Origin: an uncultured SAR86 cluster bacterium
GTDB taxonomy: Bacteria > Pseudomonadota > Gammaproteobacteria > Magnimaribacterales > D2472
Direction of reading: 5' to 3'
Assembly: GCA_902559885.1 (NCBI GenBank)
Contig: CACEJU010000006.1
Coordinates: 1-60,700, forward strand
Length of the DNA: 60,700 bases
Positions 9,058-20,244 of this stretch are shown here, piece by piece; the first letter of the stretch is position 1, and each line of letters starts with the position of its first letter. The notes below the pieces were generated by a model. The model was not told where the DNA came from, did not search any database, and worked only from the letters and a program-made list of their open reading frames with translations. The position numbers were made by a program, and so were the translations under genes.

Positions 9058-10141
9058 TTGAATTGGGATAACCAGAACAAAGACCCATGGGGCAACAATA
9101 ATGATGCAACAGACTTTGATGATTTAGTTAAAAAATTTTCATCTATATTAGGAGCATCAAATAAAAAACAAAAGAATTCAAATGGTGGAGGTGCTGGCGG
9201 TAGCAATGGCTCATCTGGTCCACAATTTTCGGCTGGAAGGATTCTATCTTATGCCTTCTTTTTCTTTTTGATTGTAATTGCATCGCAATCTTTTTATCAG
9301 ACTGAAGCTGCTGAAAGAGATGTAGTTCTGAGGCTTGGAAAATATTTAAAAGAAACTGGTCCTGGCCTTAACTTCAAAATACCATTAGTTGATGAAAAGT
9401 TTACTGAAGATGTTTCTGTTACAAGAAAAGAAACAATTAATGCTGACATGCTCACGCAAGATGAGAATATTGTAGATGTTTCTATCTCAGTTCAATACAG
9501 AATTTCTAATCTCAAAGATTTTGTTCTTAACGTTAAATCTCCTGAGGAAAGTTTAAGACAAGCTGCAGAAAGCGCGCTACGTCACGTGGTTGGTGACAAT
9601 TCACTAGATCAAGCATTAACTGTAGGAAGAGAAAGTATTGGAGATCAAGTAAAAGAAAGAATCCAATCGTATCTAGATCTATATGAAGCTGGAATTGTTG
9701 TTGAAATTGTAAACGTACAAGGCACAAATCCTCCATCTGCTGTTAAAGATGCATTCGACGATTTTATTGCTGCTCGAGAAGATAAAGAAAGATATCAAAA
9801 TGAAGCACAAAGATATGCATTTACAATTGTTCCAGAGGCAAGAGGTCAAGCTCAAGCAAGAATTCAAGAGGCAGAAGGATACAAGCTAGAAGTTGTTGCT
9901 AATGCTCAAGGTGAGGTTGATAGATTTAATCAGCTTCTATTTGAATACCAAAAAGCACCTGAAGTAACTCGTGACAGACTATACCTAGATGCACTTCAAT
10001 CAGTGCTATCAAGTTCAACTAAAGTAATGATAGATGTTGAAGGAGGCAATAATCTTCTATATTTGCCTCTAGACAAGATTATGGAAGAAAATAAAAAAAG
10101 AGAGTCAATCTCACTTAATAGAATTAATTTAAGGAATGATG

Positions 10142-10149
<8 letters not shown>
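9058..10149 (+). CDS. hflK: FtsH protease modulator HflK
   Basis: HflK and HflC form a large periplasm-facing SPFH/band-7 cage around the FtsH protease. The 363-residue protein has the usual layout: a short cytoplasmic tail rich in Asn, Asp and Gly (NWDNQNKDPWG, then a GGGAGGSNGSSG linker), one membrane helix at about residues 62-80 (ILSYAFFFFLIVIASQSF), a band-7 domain and a long Ala/Glu/Arg-rich coiled-coil region (YAFTIVPEARGQAQARIQEAEGYK). The start is the TTG at 9058, preceded by AAGAGGT. It overlaps hflC. The miaA-hflK-hflC-purA order is the common gammaproteobacterial one, with hfq and hflX missing between miaA and hflK. Confidence 0.95.
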
Positions 10150-12230
<2,081 letters not shown>

Positions 12231-12267
12231 AAATTGTATATAATGCGTTACCATAGCTAGGGTAATT

Positions 12268-13341
12268 ATGTTTAATACTATAGAAGAAATCATAGATGAT
12301 ATTTCAAAAGGTAAAATTGTAATCCTTTTGGATGATGAGGATAGAGAGAATGAGGGTGATTTAGTTTGCGCTGCTGAACTTGTAACTCCTGAAATTATCA
12401 ATTTTATGGCATCTTATGGAAAGGGTTTAATTTGCATGCCTTTATCAGGCGAGAAATGCGATCAACTTAATTTACCTATGATGACTAATTTTAATAGAGC
12501 AAGTCATGGGACTGGTTTTACTGTCTCAATAGAAGCCGCATCTGGTATTTCTACAGGAATTTCAGCTGCCGATAGGTCTCACACTATACTTACTGCAGCA
12601 TCAAATAGTGCTAAATCTTCAGATATAGTTCAGCCTGGACATGTGTTTCCTTTAAGAGCAATGGATGGTGGGGTTTTAAGTAGAGCTGGTCATACAGAAG
12701 CCGCAACAGATTTATCTTTACTAGCAGGCCTTCAACCTTCTGGGGTTATATGTGAAATTATGAATGATGATGGAACTATGGCAAGAAGAGATGATTTATT
12801 TAAATTTGCTGAAAAACATTCTTTAAAAATAGGGACAATTGCAGATTTAATACAGTATAGAGCAATTAAAGAAAAATCTGTTAGCAAAGAATATGAAAGA
12901 GAAGTAAATATATACGATGCTTCTTTTACATTATCAGCTTGGAGGGACAGTATTTTTAATGACATACATTTGGCTTTTGTTAAAGGAAATCTTTCTAAAA
13001 AAAGTGTCCCGTTAGTAAGGGTTCAAGCTGTTAATTTAATCCATGATTTACTTGAGCTAGATGAATTTGGATCAAGATTAAGTTTCAAAGATGCCATAAA
13101 TAAAATAGGCAAAGAAGAAGAGGGTGTTTTGCTATTAATAGGTTCTAATGACAGCCCGGATACAATCGTTAATCATTTAAGGGGCACTAAAGATAAATGG
13201 ATACCGGATACAAGAACTGCAGGTATTGGATCTCAAATCCTTAATGAGCTTGGATTAAAACAAATTAGATTACTTGCAGCACCTTTAAAGTATCCATCAT
13301 TATCAGGATTTGATATTGATGTAGTGGGCTATGAAAGATGA
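12268..13341 (+). CDS. ribB: 3,4-dihydroxy-2-butanone 4-phosphate synthase with degenerate GTP cyclohydrolase II domain
   Basis: The N-terminal domain (about residues 1-205) is a complete RibB, which makes the four-carbon riboflavin precursor from ribulose 5-phosphate: DDEDRENEGDL near residue 22, RASHGTGFTVSIEA, and the HTEAATDL segment near residue 141. The C-terminal domain has RibA length, but the zinc-binding cysteines expected after the VRV(H) strand are absent (VRVQAVNLIHDLL), so it is very unlikely to be a GTP cyclohydrolase; the same decay is common in proteobacterial RibBA proteins. A separate ribA is therefore expected elsewhere. The 37-bp leader contains a small hairpin, TTACC/GGTAA at 12248-12265, covering the AGGG ribosome-binding site. 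The next gene, ribH, overlaps by 4 bp. Confidence 0.92.
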   Translation: MFNTIEEIIDDISKGKIVILLDDEDRENEGDLVCAAELVTPEIINFMASYGKGLICMPLSGEKCDQLNLPMMTNFNRASHGTGFTVSIEAASGISTGISAADRSHTILTAASNSAKSSDIVQPGHVFPLRAMDGGVLSRAGHTEAATDLSLLAGLQPSGVICEIMNDDGTMARRDDLFKFAEKHSLKIGTIADLIQYRAIKEKSVSKEYEREVNIYDASFTLSAWRDSIFNDIHLAFVKGNLSKKSVPLVRVQAVNLIHDLLELDEFGSRLSFKDAINKIGKEEEGVLLLIGSNDSPDTIVNHLRGTKDKWIPDTRTAGIGSQILNELGLKQIRLLAAPLKYPSLSGFDIDVVGYER

Positions 13342-13796
13342 GCAAAGAATATTTTTTTGACACCAAGAAACTTGATCAATTAGATAAAAGTAAATTAATT
13401 TTTATTGTTTATAGTAAATGGAACTCAGTTTTAGTAAATGAAATGGTTGAGGAATCAAAAAATACTTTAAATCATTATGGGTTCTCAAATATTAGCTTTC
13501 TTGAAGTCCCTGGTGCATGGGAGATTCCTTTTGGTTGCTTGAAAGCAATAGAACAAGGCGCAAAAGGAATTATTACTTTCGGCGTAATAATTAAAGGTGA
13601 AACCCCTCATTTTGAAATAATTTCTAATACATCAGCTCAAGCTATTATGGATCTTTCTTTACAAAAAAATATTCCACTAGTTAATGGAATTATTGCAGCT
13701 AACACATATGATCAAGCACAGACAAGAGCATCTTCGAATAGACTCAATAAAGGCAAGGAAATAACTCAGTCTTTAATTGAGATTTTAGATTTATAG
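13338..13796 (+). CDS. ribH: 6,7-dimethyl-8-ribityllumazine synthase
   Basis: RibH condenses 5-amino-6-ribitylaminouracil with the RibB product to give lumazine, the direct riboflavin precursor, in a pentameric or icosahedral assembly. The 152-residue sequence has the substrate-binding segments VPGAWEIPFG, GVIIKGETPHFEII with the catalytic His, and NTYDQAQTRA (usually xxEQAxxRA). The ATG lies in a 4-bp overlap with the ribB stop. nusB follows after 2 bp, the usual order. Confidence 0.94.
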   Translation: MSKEYFFDTKKLDQLDKSKLIFIVYSKWNSVLVNEMVEESKNTLNHYGFSNISFLEVPGAWEIPFGCLKAIEQGAKGIITFGVIIKGETPHFEIISNTSAQAIMDLSLQKNIPLVNGIIAANTYDQAQTRASSNRLNKGKEITQSLIEILDL

Positions 13797-13798
13797 TT

Positions 13799-14200
13799 TT
13801 GAAAGTTAATTTTAAAGAAGCAAAAAAATTAAGAGAAATACTCGTGCAAGCCGTGTATCAGTTCTTATTTAATAATCAAAATACCTCTGAAATTTATGAT
13901 CAATTTGCCAAAGAACATCAAAATAAAAAAATTAATCTTGAGATTCTAAACTCTAAACTTAAATCAATTGAATTAAATTCCCAGAAAATTAATCAAGCTA
14001 TAGATAAGACAGATTTTGATATTTCAAAAATAGATCTTATAGATAAAGCGATTTTATATGTGGCTTTTGAAGAAATTATTTTTGGAGAACTTGATCATCC
14101 TGTGGTAATTGATGAGGCAATAAGGCTTTCAAAAAAATTTTCAAACCCTGATTCTTTCAAGTTTTTAAATGCAATAATTGATAAGTATATTAAGCTTTAG
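13799..14200 (+). CDS. nusB: Transcription antitermination factor NusB
   Basis: NusB binds boxA RNA together with NusE (S10) in rRNA antitermination. At 133 residues it is the family length. The N-terminal KKLREILVQAVYQFLFN matches the family's RRxAREAALQALYQ segment, and the C-terminal end has DHPVVIDEAIRLSKKFSNPDSFKFLNAIIDKY, the conserved PxxVVINEAVELAKxFxxxxSxxFVNGVLDK block. The start is a TTG at 13799, two bases after the ribH stop. The gene ends in a 4-bp overlap with the convergent ribD. Confidence 0.93.
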   Translation: MKVNFKEAKKLREILVQAVYQFLFNNQNTSEIYDQFAKEHQNKKINLEILNSKLKSIELNSQKINQAIDKTDFDISKIDLIDKAILYVAFEEIIFGELDHPVVIDEAIRLSKKFSNPDSFKFLNAIIDKYIKL

Positions 14201-15291
14201 TTTTTCTTTAGAACTAATTTTATATCTTCACCAACCATCTCTGTTGAATCAATTATGTAATTATTTGTATTTGCTATAGATAGAGGCGATTCTAATGAAA
14301 GTGCATCTATTGAATCTTTTCCAAGAAATTTTGGTGATATAAAAAAAATAATTTCGTCAGCTAAATTTTTACTTATAAACGAGGTGAATATCTTGGATCC
14401 ACCTTCTACTAAAATTGAATTTAGATCATATTTTGATAATTTCTTTAGTAGATCATTTAGTGAATTTTTTTTAGTAAGCTTTATAAAGCTTAAATTATTT
14501 GTAAAATTTTGATTCAGCTCCGTTTTTTCATAGTTGTTGGCAAAAATAACCTTTTTGTTATCTTTAAATATATTCATATTTTTTTTTGCAGAATGAGTAT
14601 TGCCTAAGACTATACTTATAGGCTGCTTAAAAACTTTTACGTCTCTAATATTTAATCTTGGATTATCTTTTATGAGGGTATTTGATCCAATTAACACTGC
14701 ATCACTTTGAATTCTTAAAAGCTGAACATTCTTGCGAGCTTCCTTAGAAGTGATCCATTTACTTTTTCCATTTTTAAGAGCAATTTTCCCATCAATGGTT
14801 TGAGCAATTTTAACCCTAACGTAAGGTTTGTCATTTTTGTGCTTAAAAAAGAAATCCTTATTCATTTCTATTGCCTTCTTTTTTAAAATACCTACTTCAA
14901 CCTTAATCCCTGATTTTCTTAATATTTTTACTCCATTTCCATTTATTTTTTTGTTGGGATCGAGTGATGCGCAATATACTTCTTTTGGCATTATTTCCAG
15001 TAGGGTATTGGTACATGGAGGAGTTTTAGACTTGATAGAGCAAGGTTCTAAAGTTACATATACTTGAGAATCTTTAAGAAGTTGTTTTCCTTTTTTGGAA
15101 CCAAATTTTTTCAAACAATTTTTAATAGCATTAACTTCTGCATGTGCTCCACCATATTTTTTATGATATCCCTCCCCAATAACTTTGTTATTTTTAACAA
15201 TAACGCATCCTACTCTCGGATTAGGATTGGTGTGAAATTTTGCTTTTTTAGCAAGATTAATTGCACGAAGCATATAATCTTCTTTTTTCAT
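14197..15291 (-). CDS. ribD: Bifunctional pyrimidine deaminase/reductase of riboflavin synthesis
   Basis: RibD deaminates and then reduces the GTP cyclohydrolase II product. The N-terminal deaminase has the zinc site HAE at residues 50-52 and PCSIKSKTPPC near residues 85-95. The reductase domain (from about residue 145) opens with KPYVRVKIAQTIDGKIA and ends with LVEGGSKIFTSF. The length of 364 is typical. It starts within a 4-bp ATGA overlap with nrdR, and its stop overlaps that of nusB, so ribD converges on the ribB-ribH-nusB operon: four riboflavin or linked genes placed tail to tail. Confidence 0.94.
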   Translation of the reverse strand: MKKEDYMLRAINLAKKAKFHTNPNPRVGCVIVKNNKVIGEGYHKKYGGAHAEVNAIKNCLKKFGSKKGKQLLKDSQVYVTLEPCSIKSKTPPCTNTLLEIMPKEVYCASLDPNKKINGNGVKILRKSGIKVEVGILKKKAIEMNKDFFFKHKNDKPYVRVKIAQTIDGKIALKNGKSKWITSKEARKNVQLLRIQSDAVLIGSNTLIKDNPRLNIRDVKVFKQPISIVLGNTHSAKKNMNIFKDNKKVIFANNYEKTELNQNFTNNLSFIKLTKKNSLNDLLKKLSKYDLNSILVEGGSKIFTSFISKNLADEIIFFISPKFLGKDSIDALSLESPLSIANTNNYIIDSTEMVGEDIKLVLKKN

Positions 15292-15767
15292 TTCTTCTTT
15301 GATTTTTTTGATTTCTTTTCTTTATTTAATGAGTGGACCTCAGCAGAAAAATCTTCAATATCTTGAAAGTCTCTATAAACAGATGCAAATCGAACATAAG
15401 CTACCTTATCTATTTCTTTTAATGCATCCATCATGATTTCGCCAACTTTTAAAGATTGAATCTCTTTTTCTCCATGAACTCTAATTGCACTAAGGATTTT
15501 TCCAAAAACTGCATCAATTTGTTCTGTAGATAAAGGGCGCTTTTCTAGCGCTCTTAACATACCTTTTTTGAGTTTAGATCCATCAAAGACTTGCCTTTCT
15601 CCATCACTTTTAACAACTTTTGGCATGGCTAGATCAGCAGTCTCATATGTAGTAAATCTTGCATGACAAACTTCACAAGATCTTCTGCGTCTTATTTGAG
15701 AGCCATCGGCGATGAGCCTAGAATCGATAACTTTTGTATCTTCGGCCTGACAATAGGGACAAAACAT
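15288..15767 (-). CDS. nrdR: Transcriptional repressor NrdR
   Basis: NrdR represses ribonucleotide reductase genes in response to ATP/dATP. It has the N-terminal zinc ribbon (C3, C6, C31, C34), the basic segment SQIRRRRSCEVC, and an ATP-cone domain (PKVVKSDGERQVFDGSKLKKGMLRAL). The 159 residues end in a Lys/Ser-rich tail (KEKKSKKSKKK). It begins immediately after the glyA stop (TAG then ATG). The nrdR-ribD arrangement is typical of proteobacteria. No nrd gene or NrdR box is visible in the window. Confidence 0.95.
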   Translation of the reverse strand: MFCPYCQAEDTKVIDSRLIADGSQIRRRRSCEVCHARFTTYETADLAMPKVVKSDGERQVFDGSKLKKGMLRALEKRPLSTEQIDAVFGKILSAIRVHGEKEIQSLKVGEIMMDALKEIDKVAYVRFASVYRDFQDIEDFSAEVHSLNKEKKSKKSKKK

Positions 15768-17066
15768 CTATTTATAAACTGGAAACCTTGAACAAAGTTC
15801 AGCTACTTTATTTCTTATTTCCTTTTTAAGATCTTCATTTTCCATATCTAAAACAATATCACAGATCCAATTACTTATATCAACTATTTCTTTGTTTTTA
15901 AAACCTCTGGTAGTTACAGCAGGTGTACCCAATCTTATCCCTGATGTTACAAATGGAGACTGAGGATCATTTGGAACCGTGTTTTTGTTTGCAGTTATAT
16001 TTACTGAGCCAAGAGCTTTTTCAGCATCTTTTCCTGTAATATTTTTACTTCTTAAATCTACTAAAATAATATGATTCTCAGTTCCGCCACTAACTACATC
16101 AATGCCTCTGCTCATTATTGTTTCCGCCATTAGCTTGGCATTATCTATTACTTGTTTTGTATAAATTTTAAATTCTGGATCAAGCGCCTCTTTGAAACAA
16201 ATTGCTTTAGCTGCAACAACATGCATTAAAGGGCCACCCTGAGATCCAGGAAAAACCGCAGAATTTAATTTTTTTTCAATTTCAGGATTACTTTTAGCTA
16301 AGATTATTCCTGATCTAGGTCCTCTTAAAGTCTTATGTGTAGTTGAGGTAACCACATCTGCATAAGGTACAGGTGATGGATAAAGATCTGCTGCAACTAA
16401 TCCTGACACATGAGCCATATCAACAAGCAAATATGATCCTGATTCATCAGCAATTTCTCTAAATTTAGACCAATCAACTATTCCAGAAAATGCAGAAAAT
16501 CCAGCAATTATTAATTTTGGTTTATGTTCAAGAGCTAACTCTCTTACTTGATCATAATCAATATCATGTGTTTCATGGTGTAAACCATATTGAAAGCTTT
16601 TATAGTTTCTTCCAGAAAAATTAACTTTTGCTCCATGCGTCAAATGACCTCCATGATCAAGACTCATTCCTAAAATAGTATCACCAGGTTCTAATAGAGC
16701 CAGAAAAGCTGCAGCATTCGCAGATGACCCCGAATGCGGTTGAACATTTGCATAAGCAGCACCAAAAAGCTCTTTTGCTCTTTTAATTGCTAAATCTTCA
16801 GCGATATCAACATACTCGCAACCACCATAGTATCTTTTGCCTGGATAACCTTCAGCATATTTATTGGTTAGTATTGAGCCTTGAGCTTCGAGAATTCTAT
16901 TGCTTGCATAATTTTCTGATGCAATTAATTCAATATGATTTTCTTGTCTTGATGACTCTTTATCAAAGGAATTCCATAGCTCTAGGTCATATTCAGAAAT
17001 TGATTTTTTATCAGAAAAAATAGAATCAACTTGTATTTTTTTATTTTTAAAAATTTTATTTAGCAT
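15768..17066 (-). CDS. glyA: Serine hydroxymethyltransferase
   Basis: GlyA interconverts serine and glycine with tetrahydrofolate, the main source of one-carbon units. The PLP lysine lies in [14 protein letters not shown] near residue 243. The N-terminal IELIASENY and [14 protein letters not shown] blocks are intact. The 432 residues are about 15 more than in E. coli, due to an N-terminal extension before the LWNSF segment. The 52-bp gap to nth upstream is AT-rich and too short for a glycine riboswitch. It heads into nrdR with no spacer. Confidence 0.96.
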   Translation of the reverse strand: MLNKIFKNKKIQVDSIFSDKKSISEYDLELWNSFDKESSRQENHIELIASENYASNRILEAQGSILTNKYAEGYPGKRYYGGCEYVDIAEDLAIKRAKELFGAAYANVQPHSGSSANAAAFLALLEPGDTILGMSLDHGGHLTHGAKVNFSGRNYKSFQYGLHHETHDIDYDQVRELALEHKPKLIIAGFSAFSGIVDWSKFREIADESGSYLLVDMAHVSGLVAADLYPSPVPYADVVTSTTHKTLRGPRSGIILAKSNPEIEKKLNSAVFPGSQGGPLMHVVAAKAICFKEALDPEFKIYTKQVIDNAKLMAETIMSRGIDVVSGGTENHIILVDLRSKNITGKDAEKALGSVNITANKNTVPNDPQSPFVTSGIRLGTPAVTTRGFKNKEIVDISNWICDIVLDMENEDLKKEIRNKVAELCSRFPVYK

Positions 17067-17118
17067 ATTTTAAGTAATAATTTTTTAAGTAAGACTGGAA
17101 ACAACTATTTTAAATCAT

Positions 17119-17772
17119 CTAAGGGCGTTTGTGCATAAAAGGTTTCTTTCTTTTGGGAAAACATTCAATACATATTGTGCATTCAAGGCCATGACATGCT
17201 CTAGCTTGGCAAAATTCTCTACCCCAAAAGATAATTTGTAAATGAAGCTTATTCCAATCTTCTTTTGGAAATATTTTTTTTAAATCTTCCTCAGTTTTTA
17301 CAACATTTTTTCCATTGGTTAGACCCCACCTTTGAGCAAGTCTATGAATATGAGTATCTACTGGAAAGGCTGGTATTCCAAAGCCTTGACTGATTACAAC
17401 AGAGGCTGTTTTATGACCAACGCCGGGAAGCTTTTCAAGCTTTTGAATATCTTCAGGAACTTTTGAATCATATTCAGTAACAAGTATTTTAGATAGCCTT
17501 TTTATTGCTTTAGATTTTTTTGGACCTAAACCACAAGGTTTTATAATTTTATATATTTGTTTTTCAGTTAACTTAGACATACTTTTTGGATCTGAAGCTT
17601 TTTTAAACAGAATTGGAGTAACAGTATTTACTCTTTCATCAGTACATTGAGCTGATAAAAGAACTGCTATTAATAAAGTATATGCATCAGTGTGTTCTAA
17701 AGGGACAGGAGTTTTTGGATAAGCTTTATTTAAAATTTTAGAAACTATTTGTGCGCGTTCTGACCTTTTCAT
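17119..17772 (-). CDS. nth: Endonuclease III, DNA glycosylase/AP lyase
   Basis: Nth removes oxidised pyrimidines and cleaves the abasic strand. The helix-hairpin-helix LPGVGHKTA with the catalytic lysine and VDTHIHRLAQRWGL with the catalytic aspartate are both present. The C-terminal iron-sulfur region reads CQARACHGLECTICIEC, whose cysteine spacing (C-x9-C-x2-C-x2-C, with one more Cys inside the first gap) differs from the standard C-x6-C-x2-C-x5-C. An ATG at 17790 is in frame, but the ATG at 17772 (MKRSERAQ) fits the family N-terminus better. It leads the glyA-nrdR-ribD group and is divergent from the gene at 17801. Confidence 0.92.
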   Translation of the reverse strand: MKRSERAQIVSKILNKAYPKTPVPLEHTDAYTLLIAVLLSAQCTDERVNTVTPILFKKASDPKSMSKLTEKQIYKIIKPCGLGPKKSKAIKRLSKILVTEYDSKVPEDIQKLEKLPGVGHKTASVVISQGFGIPAFPVDTHIHRLAQRWGLTNGKNVVKTEEDLKKIFPKEDWNKLHLQIIFWGREFCQARACHGLECTICIECFPKRKKPFMHKRP

Positions 17773-17800
17773 AATAATAAAATGTAGCATAATAATATTA

Positions 17801-18115
17801 ATGATGGACAGTAAAAAAATAGAAAGACTTCTTTTAAAATTAAAAGATGTATTTTTAGATGAGACTGAAGAAAATAGAAGAATGTTAGATGTCTATTTTA
17901 AATCTATCGAGGGGAGTGTTTCTGATGAAGAGTTAGATTTTGCAAACAATCAGTTGAAGCAAGTTTTAAAAAATCTAGGTCTTGGAATTCTTGTTGTATT
18001 ACCATTTAGCCCAATAACAATTCCTTATTTAATTAAGAAGTCAAAGGAATTCAACATTGATATTGTTCCTAAATGGTACAAAACTTTTAGTAAAGACGAG
18101 GATATATTAGAATAG
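17801..18115 (+). CDS. Small protein of unknown function with LETM1-like motif
   Basis: A 104-residue protein that I cannot assign to a known function. The N-terminal 70 residues are charged and helical. The C-terminal third has GILVVLPFSPITIPYLIKKSKEFNIDIVPKWY (about residues 61-92; hydrophobic, then basic), reminiscent of the conserved core of LETM1-like proteins (hydrophobic LP..P...P stretch followed by a basic helix), and of short bacterial proteins carrying this motif. It could associate with the membrane or ribosome; this is conjecture. The start at 17801 (or the next ATG at 17804) is 28 bp from the nth start, so its promoter would lie inside nth. The thiolase begins 30 bp downstream. 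Confidence 0.6.
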   Translation: MMDSKKIERLLLKLKDVFLDETEENRRMLDVYFKSIEGSVSDEELDFANNQLKQVLKNLGLGILVVLPFSPITIPYLIKKSKEFNIDIVPKWYKTFSKDEDILE

Positions 18116-18145
18116 CTTTTGTAAATTTTTTACTATGGAGAAAAT

Positions 18146-19339
18146 ATGAGAAATGCTGTTATTGTAGATAGCGTCAGGACAGGTTTAGCAAAATCATTCA
18201 GGGGTGGCTTTAATATGACTAGACCTGATGACATGCTCGCACATATTATCAATGCGATGCTTGAAAGAAACCCTAATTTACCACCTGAAGCTGTTGAAGA
18301 TGTAATAATGGGTTGTGGGAACCCTGAGGGTGCACAAGGGCATAATGTTGGTAGAAATGCTGCTGTACTTTCAAATCTTCCTATGACTGTAGGAGGTACA
18401 ACCGTTAATAGGTATTGCTCTTCGGGGCTTCAAACTGTTTCAATGGCTGCATCACAAGTAATGGCTGGTTGTTATGATGCCGTTATAGCTGGGGGAGCTG
18501 AAACAATTTCTATGCTGCAAGGAAAGATGAATATGGATAATTTTGTTAATGAAAAATTAGCTCAAGAACATCCTGGAATCTATTATCCAATGGGCCAAAC
18601 TGCAGAAGTTGTATCAAAAAGATATGGCATTACTAGAGAGATGCAAGACGAGTATGCATATGAAAGCCAAATGAGGACAGCTCAAGCACAACAAGCAGGT
18701 ATTTATGATGACGAAATTGTTTCAATGGACACCAAAATGCTTCTTATGAATAAAGAAACTGGTGATTCAAAAGTAATTGATGCAACAGTTGATAGAGATG
18801 ATTGTAATAGACCAGAAACAACACTAGAGGGTTTAGCAAGTCTCAAACCTGTATTTGATCCAGAGAATGGTTCTGTAACTGCTGGTAACTCATCTCAGCT
18901 TTCAGATGGAGCATCGGTCACTTTAGTTATGGCTGAAGAAAAAGCTTTAGAGCTAGGTTTAAAACCACTTGCATATTTTAGAGGTTTTACAACAATGGGT
19001 TGTGAACCTGATGAGATGGGCATAGGACCTGTTTTTTCAGTACCAAAACTTCTAAAGTCCCATAACTTATCTGTTGATGATATAGATATATGGGAATTAA
19101 ATGAGGCGTTTGCTGTGCAAGTAGTTTATTGTAGAGATAAATTAGGAATTCCAATGGATAAACTTAATCTTGATGGTGGATCTATCTCAATAGGGCATCC
19201 ATTTGGGATGACAGGTTCAAGACAAGTTGGTCATATAGTAAGACAGCTTAAAACTCATGATAAGCAGTTTGGAGTTGTAACCATGTGTGTCGGTGGAGGC
19301 ATGGGTGCCAGCGGATTATTTGAAAGATATCCTGCTTGA
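18146..19339 (+). CDS. Acetyl-CoA C-acyltransferase (thiolase)
   Basis: A 397-residue thiolase with all catalytic elements: nucleophilic Cys near residue 91 in NRYCSSGLQ, His in GHPFGMTGSR near residue 351, and the second Cys near residue 380 in MCVGGGMG. Such enzymes either cleave 3-ketoacyl-CoA in beta-oxidation or condense two acetyl-CoA. The ELNEAFAVQ segment is conserved. There is no hydratase/dehydrogenase partner (fadB) alongside, so the direction cannot be inferred from context. A clear ribosome-binding site GGAG sits 7 bases before the ATG. The TGA stop is nested in the TTG start of thiL. Confidence 0.9.
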   Translation: MRNAVIVDSVRTGLAKSFRGGFNMTRPDDMLAHIINAMLERNPNLPPEAVEDVIMGCGNPEGAQGHNVGRNAAVLSNLPMTVGGTTVNRYCSSGLQTVSMAASQVMAGCYDAVIAGGAETISMLQGKMNMDNFVNEKLAQEHPGIYYPMGQTAEVVSKRYGITREMQDEYAYESQMRTAQAQQAGIYDDEIVSMDTKMLLMNKETGDSKVIDATVDRDDCNRPETTLEGLASLKPVFDPENGSVTAGNSSQLSDGASVTLVMAEEKALELGLKPLAYFRGFTTMGCEPDEMGIGPVFSVPKLLKSHNLSVDDIDIWELNEAFAVQVVYCRDKLGIPMDKLNLDGGSISIGHPFGMTGSRQVGHIVRQLKTHDKQFGVVTMCVGGGMGASGLFERYPA

Positions 19340-20238
19340 TCACAGAACAAGAGATACTAGAGTCTCTTAAAATATTAATTAAAAAATCTTCTGAGTTTAA
19401 CAATGTATTGTTAGGCTCAGGAGATGATGCTGCCATAATTAAAACTAAGGAAGAATTAGTTCACTCATTAGATATTTCTGTTGAGGGAGTTCATTTCTTA
19501 GAGGAATTAATACCAGCAGAATACATTGCATATAGATCAATAGCCATAGCATTAAGCGATATTGCGGCAATGGGAGCTTACCCATCTTTTTTTAGCATCG
19601 GTCTGACATCTAATAATGAAGATATTAATTGGTATACAAGTTTTAATAAAGGTGTCGAAAGAATTATTGATGAATATCAAATTCCACTTGTAGGTGGAGA
19701 TATTACTAAAGAAAGAACAAATATTTCTGTTAGTGTATTCGGACACTTATTCAATAAAAATTTAAAAAGATCCACTGCGCAAGTTAATGATGACATCTAT
19801 ATTACAGGACAGTTAGGTCTGGCCAAGAAAGGTCTTATTGAAATAAAGGAAAATGGAATATGTAACTCCCAATTCATTGATGCTTATTTAACACCTAAAG
19901 CACAATTTAAAAAATCTAGAGAAATCTCTCCAATTGCAAATGCATGTATTGATATATCTGACGGTCTTTTAAATGATTTAGGACATATATGTAAACAGTC
20001 AGGGGTGGGTGCAAATATCTATATAGATGATATACCTATTACCACAGATATTATGGATCTTACATATGGCGATGATTATGAATTATGTTTTACCATTAGC
20101 AAAGATAAGTCTTTTAAATATGCTGAGGGAGAATATTTTAAAATTGGTACTATAATAGATTCTAATGAAATTAACATCTTTGATAAAGGCAAGCCCATTG
20201 AAATGAAGACAAGGGGCTGGGATCCATTTAAAAAATAA
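19336..20238 (+). CDS. thiL: Thiamine-monophosphate kinase
   Basis: ThiL phosphorylates thiamine monophosphate to the active diphosphate. The N-terminal GSGDDAAII (about residues 27-35), the SDIAAMGAYP segment, VGGDITKE and IDISDGLLNDL are hallmarks of the AIR-synthase/ThiL fold. The 300-residue length is slightly under E. coli (325). The start is a TTG at 19336 overlapping the thiolase stop, giving strong translational coupling. pgpA follows after 6 bp. thiL-pgpA commonly follows nusB in gammaproteobacteria; here the pair is separated from nusB by an inverted block containing ribD-nrdR-glyA-nth. Confidence 0.93.
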   Translation: MITEQEILESLKILIKKSSEFNNVLLGSGDDAAIIKTKEELVHSLDISVEGVHFLEELIPAEYIAYRSIAIALSDIAAMGAYPSFFSIGLTSNNEDINWYTSFNKGVERIIDEYQIPLVGGDITKERTNISVSVFGHLFNKNLKRSTAQVNDDIYITGQLGLAKKGLIEIKENGICNSQFIDAYLTPKAQFKKSREISPIANACIDISDGLLNDLGHICKQSGVGANIYIDDIPITTDIMDLTYGDDYELCFTISKDKSFKYAEGEYFKIGTIIDSNEINIFDKGKPIEMKTRGWDPFKK

Positions 20239-20244
20239 TAAATA

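Noticed and set aside
12231..12267. FMN riboswitch upstream of ribB
   Set aside because: The leader is only 37 bp, far too short for the RFN element, and none of its conserved sequence is present; only a small hairpin over the ribosome-binding site is seen.
17067..17118. Glycine riboswitch before glyA
   Set aside because: The gap to nth is 52 bp, too short, and has no recognisable aptamer sequence.
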